A stretch of 28,365 bases of DNA from AP-15 sp035503615 (GTDB taxonomy: Bacteria; Pseudomonadota; Alphaproteobacteria; ATCC43930; CGMCC-115725): assembly GCA_035503615.1 (NCBI GenBank), contig DATJTI010000016.1, positions 1 through 28,365 on the forward strand. The letters are read 5' to 3'. Of the stretch, positions 21,891 through 28,365 are shown in pieces; positions within the stretch are counted from its first letter, which is position 1; every line of letters starts with the position of its first letter. Below the pieces are notes generated by a model. The model searched no databases. It saw nothing but the letters and a program-made list of their open reading frames with translations, and was not told the DNA's origin. The translations under genes and the position numbers were made by a program.

Positions 21891-21971
21891 CCGAAAAAGA
21901 ATGCGGGCTCCGGGTTCACGCGGCGGCGGGAATGACGAATAATGGACGCGCGCTGCGTGCGGGAGGACGGC

Positions 21972-24092
21972 ATGCCCGAGAACAATCTGGTGCAATTCGA
22001 GAATGTGGACGGGGTCGGGGTCGTCACGATCGACAACCCGCCGGTCAACGCGCTGTCGCCGGGGGTACCCGAGGGCATCGTCGAGAGTATCGAGCGCGGC
22101 AATGCCGACCCGGCGATCCGCGCGATGGTGCTGATCGGCGCGGGGCGCAGCTTTATCGCCGGCGCCGACATCCGCACCTTTGGCAACCGGCCGCCGCCGG
22201 TCAATGGCCGCCGACCGCACCAGATCCTCGATGCGAGCCAAAAGCCGGTGGTCGCCGCGATCCACGGCTATGCGCTGGGCGGCGGGTTCGAGATCGCGCT
22301 TGCCGCCAACTATCGGATCGCGGTGCCAAGCGCCAAGGTCGGGCTGCCCGAAGTCTTGATCGGTATATTGCCGGGGAGCGGCGGGACCCAGCGCCTGCCG
22401 CGATTGATCGGCCCGAAAGCGGCGCTCGACATGATCGTCTCGGGCCGCCATGTGCCGGCCGAGGAGGCATACCGCCTCGGGATCATCGACGAACTGGTGC
22501 CGGAGGGCGGCGATCTGCGTGCGGCGGCGATCGCCTTTGCCCGCCGCGTCGCCGATACCCGGCCGTTGCCGCGGATCCGCGACCGCGACGACAAGCTCGC
22601 CGAGGCCAAGGCCGAGCCCGGCCTGTTCGAGGCGATGCGCCGGTCGATCGCGCGCCGCGCCCGCAACCAGAAGGCGCCATACCACTGCATCCAATCGGTC
22701 GAAAACGCCTGCACGATGCCGTTCGACGACGCTGTCGTGCGCGAGCGCGAATTGTTCGACGAACTGGAAGATTCGGCCGAGGCGCGGGCGTTGCGCTACG
22801 CCTTTTTTGCCGAGCGCGAAGTGGCGCGGCTGCCCGACATTCCGCGCGACACGCCATTGCGCCCGATCAAGAATGCGGCGATCGTCGGCGCCGGGACGAT
22901 GGGCGGTGGCATCGCGATGAGCTTTGCCGAGTTTGGTTTCCCGGTGAAATTGCTCGAAGTGAGCCGGGAAGCGCTCGATCGCGGTCTCGCTCGCATCCGC
23001 GCCAATTACGAGACCAGCGTGCGCCGCGGCAGCCTCAGCGAGGCCGAGATGAACCGCCGTCTCGGCCTGATCGTGCCGGTCACCAGCTTTGACGACATCA
23101 AGGATTGCGACGTCGTGATCGAAGCGGTGTTCGAGCGCATCCCGGTCAAGGAGGAGGTGTTCAGAAAGCTCGACGAAATCATGAAGCCGGGGGCACTCCT
23201 CTACAGCAACACTTCCGGCATCGACATCGACATCATCGCCAATGCGACAAAACGGCCGCAGGATGTCGCCGGCACGCATTTCTTTGCGCCAGCCAATGTC
23301 ATGAAGCTGTTCGAAGTGGTCAAGGGTGCGAAAAGCGCCCCCGATGTGCTGGCGACGGCGATGGATCTCGGCCGCAAGATCGGCAAGATCAGTGCGATGG
23401 CCGGCAATGGCGACGGCTTTGTCGCCAATCGCAGCAGGACACCCTTTGGCACCGAGATGATCATCATGCTCGAAGAGGGCTGCCTGCCCGAGCAGGTGGA
23501 CAAGGTCATGGTCGATTTTGGCTATCCGATCGGCCCGTTCGCGACCGCCGACCTGTCCGGGCTCGACATCGGCTATGACAGCCGCCAGCGCCGCGCCGCG
23601 CAGAACCGGAATTATCGCAAACTGCCGATTGCCGATGCGATCGTCGAGATGGGCCGGCTCGGACAGAAGACCGGCGCCGGCTGGTTCAAATACGAGAAGG
23701 GCGACCGCACCCCATATCCCGACCCAGAAGTCGCGCGCATCATCAAGGAGAAGGTGGCCGAAATGGGCGTGCCGCAGCGCGAGTTCAGCGATGAGGAGAT
23801 CCTGCGCCGGCTGTTGTTCTCATCGGTCAACGAAGCCTGTCGCATCCTCGACGAAGGCAAGGCCTACCGGGCCAGCGACATCGATGTGATGTGGCTGAAC
23901 GGCTTTGGCTTTCCGCGCTATCGCGGCGGGCTGATGTATTGGGCGGACGGCATCGGGGTCGGCGAGGTCTACCGCCAGATCGCCGCCTGGCACCAGCGCT
24001 ATGGCGAGCGCTGGGCACCGTCGCCGTTTCTGCGCCGCCTCGCCGAGACCAACACCCCCTTCCGCGACGCCAAACCCGGCCGCCCGATGTAG
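21972..24092 (+). CDS. Bifunctional enoyl-CoA hydratase / 3-hydroxyacyl-CoA dehydrogenase
   Basis: A 706-residue FadJ/FadB-alpha-like enzyme catalysing two steps of fatty-acid beta-oxidation. The hydratase domain (about 1-190) has IAGADIRTF and GGFEIALAANYRIAV; Glu108 and Glu127 are the likely catalytic pair (GLPEVLIGILPGSGGTQRL). The NAD-binding dehydrogenase domain starts near 303 with AAIVGAGTMGGGIAMSFAEF, and the catalytic His is near 436 in AGTHFFAPANVMKL. Two C-terminal 3HCDH domains follow (GYPIGPFATADLSGLDIGYD; NEACRILDEGKAYRASDIDV). The ATG at 21972 has GGGAGGACGGC directly upstream; an ATG at 21942 lacks this. No thiolase partner of the FadA/FadI type follows; the thiolase-like gene two positions upstream lacks the nucleophile. 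Confidence 0.94.
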   Translation: MPENNLVQFENVDGVGVVTIDNPPVNALSPGVPEGIVESIERGNADPAIRAMVLIGAGRSFIAGADIRTFGNRPPPVNGRRPHQILDASQKPVVAAIHGYALGGGFEIALAANYRIAVPSAKVGLPEVLIGILPGSGGTQRLPRLIGPKAALDMIVSGRHVPAEEAYRLGIIDELVPEGGDLRAAAIAFARRVADTRPLPRIRDRDDKLAEAKAEPGLFEAMRRSIARRARNQKAPYHCIQSVENACTMPFDDAVVRERELFDELEDSAEARALRYAFFAEREVARLPDIPRDTPLRPIKNAAIVGAGTMGGGIAMSFAEFGFPVKLLEVSREALDRGLARIRANYETSVRRGSLSEAEMNRRLGLIVPVTSFDDIKDCDVVIEAVFERIPVKEEVFRKLDEIMKPGALLYSNTSGIDIDIIANATKRPQDVAGTHFFAPANVMKLFEVVKGAKSAPDVLATAMDLGRKIGKISAMAGNGDGFVANRSRTPFGTEMIIMLEEGCLPEQVDKVMVDFGYPIGPFATADLSGLDIGYDSRQRRAAQNRNYRKLPIADAIVEMGRLGQKTGAGWFKYEKGDRTPYPDPEVARIIKEKVAEMGVPQREFSDEEILRRLLFSSVNEACRILDEGKAYRASDIDVMWLNGFGFPRYRGGLMYWADGIGVGEVYRQIAAWHQRYGERWAPSPFLRRLAETNTPFRDAKPGRPM

Positions 24093-24172
24093 AAACGGGC
24101 CCGCGGATTGGTTGAGCCGCAGGCGAAACTCGACCTGATATTGCACAGCTGAACAGCATGGTTCGGCGCACT

Positions 24173-24201
24173 GCTGCGGGAGAAGGCGGCTTTGCCGCAG
24201 C
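24173..24201 (+). terminator. Possible terminator hairpin between convergent genes
   Basis: GCTGCGG (24173-24179) and CCGCAGC (24195-24201) form a perfect 7-bp stem, and a smaller internal hairpin GCGGC-TTT-GCCGC (24186-24198) competes with it. GGTTTGT follows, a weak T-rich tail. The 293-bp gap (24093-24385) holds no convincing gene; a 12-bp direct repeat GCAGGAGCCGGA (24334-24345 and 24351-24362) is also present. Confidence 0.35.
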
Positions 24202-24385
24202 GGTTTGTGCGCCGTTCTATAACCGCTCGATGCCTATTTTGTGGGCGGTCGGGGGTCATATGCGAGCGGTGGGTGGCGGCGCGGCGCGGCGGGTGGGCCG
24301 CGTTTTTGCCGCATCCGTCTCCCGCCCCCCCAAGCAGGAGCCGGACCAAGGCAGGAGCCGGAACCTAGCTTCGGGCGCGGCGGGC

Positions 24386-25597
24386 TCAGGCGTGGCCGGC
24401 GGAGACGTTGTCGCGGCGCTTGGCGGCGGCGTCGGCCTTGGCGAAATCGTGCTGGTCGAAACCGTAGAGGCGCGCCCCGCCCGAGAGGATCTTGCCGCCG
24501 ATTTCCGGGGTGATGCTGGGGTTGCGCAGCACCCGGCTCGACACTTCGGGAAAGCTCGAATCGAAATGCGGGAAGTCGCTCGACACGCAGATGTTGTCGG
24601 CGCCGCCCAGCAATTCGACGACCGCACCAACCTCGCGCTCACCGCTCTCGATCGCCGAGAAGCAGTTGCGCTGCCAGTATTCCTGCGGCGAGAGCTTCAG
24701 GTAGGGTGCGTCGGCCTGATGATGCTGGCGCAGATCCCATTCGATACGCCCCAATAGGCCCGGCACCCACCAGCTCTGCGCTTCGAGAAACGCGACCTTG
24801 AGCCGCGGATAGGTTTCGAGAATGCCGCCCAGCATCAATGCGATCAGCGCCAACTGCATCTCGGTCGAGTGGCTGGCGACATGCCGCATAAACCGGTTCT
24901 CGCCAAATCGCGGCTCGATCGTCGAGTAATAGGAGCCGGTGCCTTCGTGAAAACATAAGGGCACCTGCAAATCCTGCAGCATGGCATAGAGCGGATCCCA
25001 ATAAGTCGAGTGCCAATAGCGGCCATTGACGTAATTCGGCCGGACAAATGCACCGACCGCACCATACTCCTTGACGCAGCGATGCAATTCGCGGCAGGCG
25101 AGATTGACGTCGTGCACCGGCAACATCGCCGCCATCTTGAGCTGGTGGGGACTGTGCTGGATGAAGTCATGCAGCCAGTCGTTATAGGCGCGGCAGATTG
25201 CGTTCGAAAATTGCGGGTCGATGTTATCGCGGGCGAGAAACGACAGGCCGGCAGTCGGGAACAAGACGGCGATGTCGATCCCCTCCATCTCCATGCCGAT
25301 CAGCTGGGCCTCGGCGTCGTAGCCGCGCTCGACCGCGAACATGACGTTCTTGTTGCCGCGGGCGCCGACCAGCGGGCCGCGAATGCGGTTGTATTGCGAG
25401 ACGTTGCCGTCATTGCTGGTCGGCATGCCGTCGAAAAACCACAACGGCCGGCGCCGCATCCCGGTGCTGCCGCCATCGACTGGCGCCATTGCCGAGGTGA
25501 TGCGCGACTTGAAGGCCGGGTCGAGGTATTTGTCGAACAGGTCGGTCGGCTCCATGATGTGCATGTCGCAATCGACAAAGCGGTAGCCTTCTTTCAT
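24386..25597 (-). CDS. Amidohydrolase family protein (ACMSD-like, amidohydrolase 2)
   Basis: A 403-residue TIM-barrel metal enzyme. The metal motif at the N-terminus is VDCDMHIMEPTD (Asp-x-His); later ligands are in PLCFHEGTG and ASHSTEMQ, and the catalytic Asp is in CVSSDFPHFDSSFPE. This layout fits the 2-amino-3-carboxymuconate-semialdehyde decarboxylase group, whose members decarboxylate or hydrolyse aromatic and ring-cleavage acids. MEMEGIDIAVLFPTAGL and LEAQSWWVPGLLGRIEWDL are typical. The ATG at 25597 has GGAGG 5 nt upstream; an ATG at 25609 would overlap that site. The exact substrate is unknown, but it fits the window's aromatic and acyl-CoA catabolic theme. The 5' neighbour on the same strand (stop at 25683) lies 85 bp upstream. 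Confidence 0.88.
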   Translation of the reverse strand: MKEGYRFVDCDMHIMEPTDLFDKYLDPAFKSRITSAMAPVDGGSTGMRRRPLWFFDGMPTSNDGNVSQYNRIRGPLVGARGNKNVMFAVERGYDAEAQLIGMEMEGIDIAVLFPTAGLSFLARDNIDPQFSNAICRAYNDWLHDFIQHSPHQLKMAAMLPVHDVNLACRELHRCVKEYGAVGAFVRPNYVNGRYWHSTYWDPLYAMLQDLQVPLCFHEGTGSYYSTIEPRFGENRFMRHVASHSTEMQLALIALMLGGILETYPRLKVAFLEAQSWWVPGLLGRIEWDLRQHHQADAPYLKLSPQEYWQRNCFSAIESGEREVGAVVELLGGADNICVSSDFPHFDSSFPEVSSRVLRNPSITPEIGGKILSGGARLYGFDQHDFAKADAAAKRRDNVSAGHA

Positions 25598-25682
25598 GTC
25601 ATCCTCCATGCCGCGCAGGCTGTGGAATTCTGCCTGAAAAATGCGGCGGGCGGCAACCGGGCCAAGACACCGGAGTTCGACG

Positions 25683-26327
25683 CTACGCGCCGACCACGCC
25701 GGTCAGGATCGCCAGGTAATGGCATCCGGCACCGGCGAGTACGAAGGCGTGCCAGATTGCCAACCGGTAAGGCAGCCGGCGCCACAACAGAAAGAGGATT
25801 CCGAGCGAATAAAAGCCGCCGCCTGTCGCGACCAGCGCCACGGTATCGTGCGAAGCCGCCGGGCCCAGTGCCACGAGGCTCGCCCAGCCGAGCAGCAGAT
25901 AGGCGCCGACCGATCGACCGACGCTGCCGATCGGGCGGTACAGCTTGATGAAGATTCCGATCATAGCAATGGCCCACAACGCGCCGGCGAGAGCGTTCCC
26001 GGCGAAACCAGGGCGCATCAGGGCGAACGGGGTGGCGGTGCCGGCGATCAGCGCGAAGATCGCCGCATGGTCGAGGCGACGCAGGAAGTGCCGCCGTCGC
26101 ATGTCGATCGCTGCCCGATAGCCTAGCGAGCAGCCGAACATCGCCACCAGCGCGCCGGCATAAATGGCGGTGCCGACCAGGATGCGGCGATCGGCAGCGG
26201 CGAGCGCCACTGCCAGCAGCACGACCGATGCGGCAAGCCCGAGCACCAGCCCGCCGCCGAGGACGCAGAGATCGGCCGCTCGCTCGGCGCCATGTTGCGG
26301 CGGCAGCGCTGCCGCCGGTCGGCTCAT
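25683..26327 (-). CDS. trhA: Hemolysin III / PAQR family membrane protein (TrhA-like)
   Basis: A 214-residue protein with about seven membrane helices. The family zinc-site pieces are visible: LDHAAIFALIAGTATPFAL (Asp-His), and IWHAFVLAGAGCHYLAIL with the His-x-x-x...His pattern in the last helix. The N-terminal QHGAERAADL replaces the usual (E)E-x-x-N/S-x-x-T-H-x-x-G segment, so that conserved part is weak. Family members are related to adiponectin receptors; bacterial ones such as TrhA affect membrane fluidity homeostasis, despite the hemolysin name. The start ATG at 26327 has no strong ribosome site, but lies 13 nt after the stop of the small secreted-protein gene, so translation may be coupled. 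Confidence 0.85.
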   Translation of the reverse strand: MSRPAAALPPQHGAERAADLCVLGGGLVLGLAASVVLLAVALAAADRRILVGTAIYAGALVAMFGCSLGYRAAIDMRRRHFLRRLDHAAIFALIAGTATPFALMRPGFAGNALAGALWAIAMIGIFIKLYRPIGSVGRSVGAYLLLGWASLVALGPAASHDTVALVATGGGFYSLGILFLLWRRLPYRLAIWHAFVLAGAGCHYLAILTGVVGA

Positions 26328-26340
26328 CGGCAGGGCAGCG

Positions 26341-26658
26341 TCAATGCGTGTCGGTGTCGGGATCGAGCGACCAGTAATAGCCGACCGTCGGCGCATGCAC
26401 CATCGAGTTGACCCCGACGATCGGGCCCGTATAGGTGGTGATCGGCGGTGCGTCGAGGGTGTGGCTGACCGGTTGAGCGGCCGTCGGTTCCTCACTGACA
26501 ATCTGTTTCGAGATGTCGGGAACCGAGCTCAGATTGACCGCTGCCGGACCGTCGAGGCATTTGCGGCTGCCTTTCGCAGCACAATGCGCTGCTTCGGCCG
26601 GAGCGAGTGCGACGGCGACAAGAGCAACGGTTACGACCGAAAGCAGCCAAGGCTTCAT
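26341..26658 (-). CDS. Small secreted hypothetical protein
   Basis: A 105-residue protein with a convincing signal peptide (MKPWLLSVVTVALVAVALAP, cleavage likely after AEA or AEAA). The mature part of about 80 residues has two Cys (HCAAKGSRKC) that could form a disulfide, then a low-complexity, proline/threonine-rich stretch ending VGYYWSLDPDTDTH. I do not recognise a family. It is first in a two-gene run with the hemolysin III family gene (13-nt gap), with a possible promoter at 26692-26720. Confidence 0.65.
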   Translation of the reverse strand: MKPWLLSVVTVALVAVALAPAEAAHCAAKGSRKCLDGPAAVNLSSVPDISKQIVSEEPTAAQPVSHTLDAPPITTYTGPIVGVNSMVHAPTVGYYWSLDPDTDTH

Positions 26659-26691
26659 CCGAGCGTCCCGCAAGCGAGGTCCTCGCCGCTG

Positions 26692-26720
26692 ATTTTGACC
26701 AATCGTTAATCGCGCGTCCA
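26692..26720 (-). promoter_or_regulatory. Putative promoter for the small secreted-protein gene
   Basis: Read on the minus strand, TGGACG (26720-26715) and CAAAAT (26697-26692) are spaced by 17 bp and lie 34 nt before the ATG at 26658. Each hexamer matches consensus at four of six positions. The region is divergent with the threonine aldolase gene. Confidence 0.35.
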
Positions 26721-26823
26721 GTGCTTCGACGGGGTGGGCGCAAAAGCCGGGTTGCGTGCAGCGGCGTGCCCGGCTGTGGTAACATGGTGGAGCGCGCATG
26801 CCCGCCATATCGGAGGCGCCGTG

Positions 26824-27861
26824 ATGGACCGCATCGATCTTCGCTCCGACACCGTGACCCGGCCATCGGCGGGCATGCGCCAGGCGATGGCGTCCGCCCC
26901 GGTCGGCGACGACCAGTATGGTGAGGACCCGACGGTCAACCACCTGCAGGAACGAATCGCCGCGCTGCTGGGGAAAGCGGCGGCGCTGTTCGTTCCGAGC
27001 GGGACGATGGCCAACCAGATCGGCCTCAAGATCCTGACCCGGCCCGGCGACGAGGTCGTGCTTGGCCAGGAGGCGCATATCGTCTGGCACGAATCGGGCG
27101 CGGGGGCGGCCAATTCCGGGGTCCAGTTCGCGCCGATCGGCTCGGGCGGCCTGTTCACCGCGGAAGAATTGCGCGCCGCCTACAAGCCGCCGGGACATAT
27201 CGTCTATCCGCCGACCACGCTGGTTGCGGTCGAGAATACGCATAATCGCGGTGGAGGGGTGGTCTTCCCGCAAGCCGAAATCGTCTCGATCTGTGCTGCG
27301 GCGCGGGAACTCGGGATGAAAAGCTATCTCGACGGGGCGCGGCTGTTCAACACCGCGGCGGCATCGGGGTGCCAGCTCGCCGAACTGGCCGCACCCTTCG
27401 ATCTCGTGTCGGTGGCGCTGTCGAAGGGGCTCGGCTGCCCGGTCGGCAGCGTCCTCGCCGGCAGCCAGGCCGAGATCGCCCGTGCCCATCGCGCGCGCCG
27501 CATGTTTGGCGGGGCGATGCGCCAGTCCGGCATCCTTGCCGCCGCCGGGCTGTGGGCACTCGACCATAATCTCGATCGCCTGGCGGAGGACCACGCCAAT
27601 GCCCGGCTGTTGGCCGAGCGTCTGGCCGGGCTGGGTGGCGTCGAACTCGACCTCGCCACGGTGCAGACCAACATCGTGATCTTTCGCATGGCCGCCGGCG
27701 CGCCGGATGCGGCCGCAATCGTCGCCCGCGCGCAGGAAATGGGGGTGTTGGTGTCGGCTTTTGCCGCGCGCACGGTACGCGCCGTCACCCATCTCGATGT
27801 CAGCCGCGACGAGTGCCGCCGCGCCGCCGATTTGCTCGCCCGGGTCATCGAGCGGGGTTGA
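26824..27861 (+). CDS. ltaE: Low-specificity L-threonine aldolase
   Basis: A 345-residue PLP enzyme that splits L-threonine or L-allo-threonine into glycine and acetaldehyde (and works in reverse on beta-hydroxy-amino acids). The N-terminal MDRIDLRSDTVTRPSAGM is the family signature. PLP contacts include SGTMANQIGL (59-68), the stacking His85 in EAHIVWHE, Asp170 in SYLDGARLFN, and the Schiff-base Lys201 in SVALSKGLGCPVGSV. The ATG at 26824 follows GGAGGCGCCGTG; the Met-Asp-Arg-Ile-Asp-Leu start matches known members. Length is typical. It is a single-gene unit, facing the CoA-transferase gene with a 44-nt gap that contains a GC-rich hairpin. Confidence 0.95.
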   Translation: MDRIDLRSDTVTRPSAGMRQAMASAPVGDDQYGEDPTVNHLQERIAALLGKAAALFVPSGTMANQIGLKILTRPGDEVVLGQEAHIVWHESGAGAANSGVQFAPIGSGGLFTAEELRAAYKPPGHIVYPPTTLVAVENTHNRGGGVVFPQAEIVSICAAARELGMKSYLDGARLFNTAAASGCQLAELAAPFDLVSVALSKGLGCPVGSVLAGSQAEIARAHRARRMFGGAMRQSGILAAAGLWALDHNLDRLAEDHANARLLAERLAGLGGVELDLATVQTNIVIFRMAAGAPDAAAIVARAQEMGVLVSAFAARTVRAVTHLDVSRDECRRAADLLARVIERG

Positions 27862-27883
27862 CCGGTCCGAGGGGAACGACGCC

Positions 27884-27897
27884 CGGGCTGCGGCCCG
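27884..27897. terminator. GC hairpin in convergent gap (possible bidirectional terminator)
   Basis: CGGGC-TGCG-GCCCG forms a 5-bp stem with a tetraloop between the threonine aldolase and CoA-transferase genes. No T-run follows on either strand, so intrinsic termination is uncertain. Confidence 0.3.
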
Positions 27898-27905
27898 CCG
27901 GGATT

Positions 27906-28365
27906 TCAGCCTCGCTCGTTCAGCGCCGCGATCTCTTCGGCGCCGTAATCGAGTTCGGCCAGCACCGCCTCGGTGTGTTCCCCGAGCCTCGCGGCGAAGG
28001 GCTGCGCCGCCGCCGTCGCCGCGGAGAAGCGGAACGGCGGGTTGAGCGCCAGAAAGCTGCCACCTGCGTCGGCAATCTCGGTGAATGCCGCACGATGCGC
28101 GAGCTGCGGGTCGGCCATCGCCTCCCTGACCGTGCGATAAGGCGAGGACGGCACGCCGTGCCGGTCGAAGATCGCCTGCACCTCGGCGGTGGTCAGGGTC
28201 TTCGACCACTCTTCGAGCTCTGCAACGAGTTCGCCCCAATGACGCCGCCGCTCGAGGTAATCGGCAAAGCGCGGATCCTCGATCCAGCCGGGATTACCGC
28301 TGGCCATCGCGGTGTTCTGAAATGTCCGCTCGCTCGCCACCGCCAACATGATGTAGCCGTCGCTG
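27906..28365 (-). CDS. Class III (CaiB/BaiF) CoA-transferase, C-terminal part (partial)
   Basis: The gene runs off the right edge; 152 residues of the C-terminal end are visible. The segment SDGYIMLAVASERTFQN, then GNPGWIEDPRFADYLERRRH, and TTAEVQAIFDRHGVPSSPYR with REAMADPQLAHRAAF are typical of formyl-CoA transferase/CaiB family enzymes, which move CoA between carboxylic acids. The catalytic Asp lies in the missing N-terminal part. GEHTEAVLAELDYGAEEIAAL is the common C-terminal motif. It would activate a carboxylate for beta-oxidation-type degradation, in line with the acyl-CoA genes upstream; the substrate is unknown. Confidence 0.9.
   Translation of the reverse strand, partial: SDGYIMLAVASERTFQNTAMASGNPGWIEDPRFADYLERRRHWGELVAELEEWSKTLTTAEVQAIFDRHGVPSSPYRTVREAMADPQLAHRAAFTEIADAGGSFLALNPPFRFSAATAAAQPFAARLGEHTEAVLAELDYGAEEIAALNERG

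Noticed and set aside
21549..23279. A 576-codon minus-strand frame opposite the VOC and beta-oxidation genes
   Set aside because: It is opposite two recognised genes and its sequence has no family motifs.

Overview
The window looks like chromosomal DNA of a GC-rich alphaproteobacterium, probably Rhodospirillales-like. This rests on strong G/C bias at third positions, the rpoZ - rsh - acpS - lepB - rnc gene order, and the style of the catabolic genes. No rRNA, tRNA, CRISPR array, transposase, integrase or phage gene was recognised, and coding density is very high.

Positions 1-6900 are catabolic. The tail of a GMC-type flavin oxidoreductase converges on a five-gene minus-strand run. In transcription order this is a 3-hydroxyisobutyrate-dehydrogenase-like protein, a Rieske oxygenase large subunit, cobalt-type nitrile hydratase alpha and beta, and a nitrile hydratase accessory protein. 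Three of the four junctions are ATGA overlaps. A luciferase-like (LLM) oxidoreductase is divergent from this run across a 122-bp region with two adjacent CAATC-NN-GATTG dyads, and an MFS organic-anion transporter follows it. Together they resemble a pathway for uptake and oxidation of a nitrile-containing or aromatic substrate, but the substrate cannot be read from the sequence.

Positions 6900-14200 are mostly housekeeping: a CinA-like protein with an eroded C-terminal deamidase domain, an SbcD-like metallophosphoesterase, RNA polymerase omega with a long acidic repeat tail, a bifunctional (p)ppGpp synthetase/hydrolase, holo-ACP synthase, signal peptidase I and RNase III. Genes often found in this neighbourhood in alphaproteobacteria (pdxJ between rsh and acpS; era and recO after rnc) are absent.

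Positions 14200-18100 hold a minus-strand copper-handling operon: a small His-rich DUF2946-like protein, a predicted outer-membrane barrel protein, periplasmic CopC, and a large CopD fused to a cytochrome c domain and a thioredoxin-like domain. A TauE/SafE exporter is divergent from it.

Positions 19300-28365 hold acyl-CoA and amino-acid genes: a small membrane protein, a DUF35/OB-fold protein coupled to a thiolase-like protein with no visible nucleophilic cysteine, a lower-GC VOC protein, a bifunctional enoyl-CoA hydratase/3-hydroxyacyl-CoA dehydrogenase, an ACMSD-type amidohydrolase, a hemolysin III family membrane protein, a small secreted protein, low-specificity threonine aldolase, and the end of a class III CoA-transferase.

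I see no unmistakably new defence or mobile system. The most interesting items are the nitrile hydratase/Rieske operon with its dyads, the three-part CopD fusion and its operon, the omega acidic-repeat tail, the thiolase-like/DUF35 pair with altered active sites, and the degenerate CinA C-terminus.
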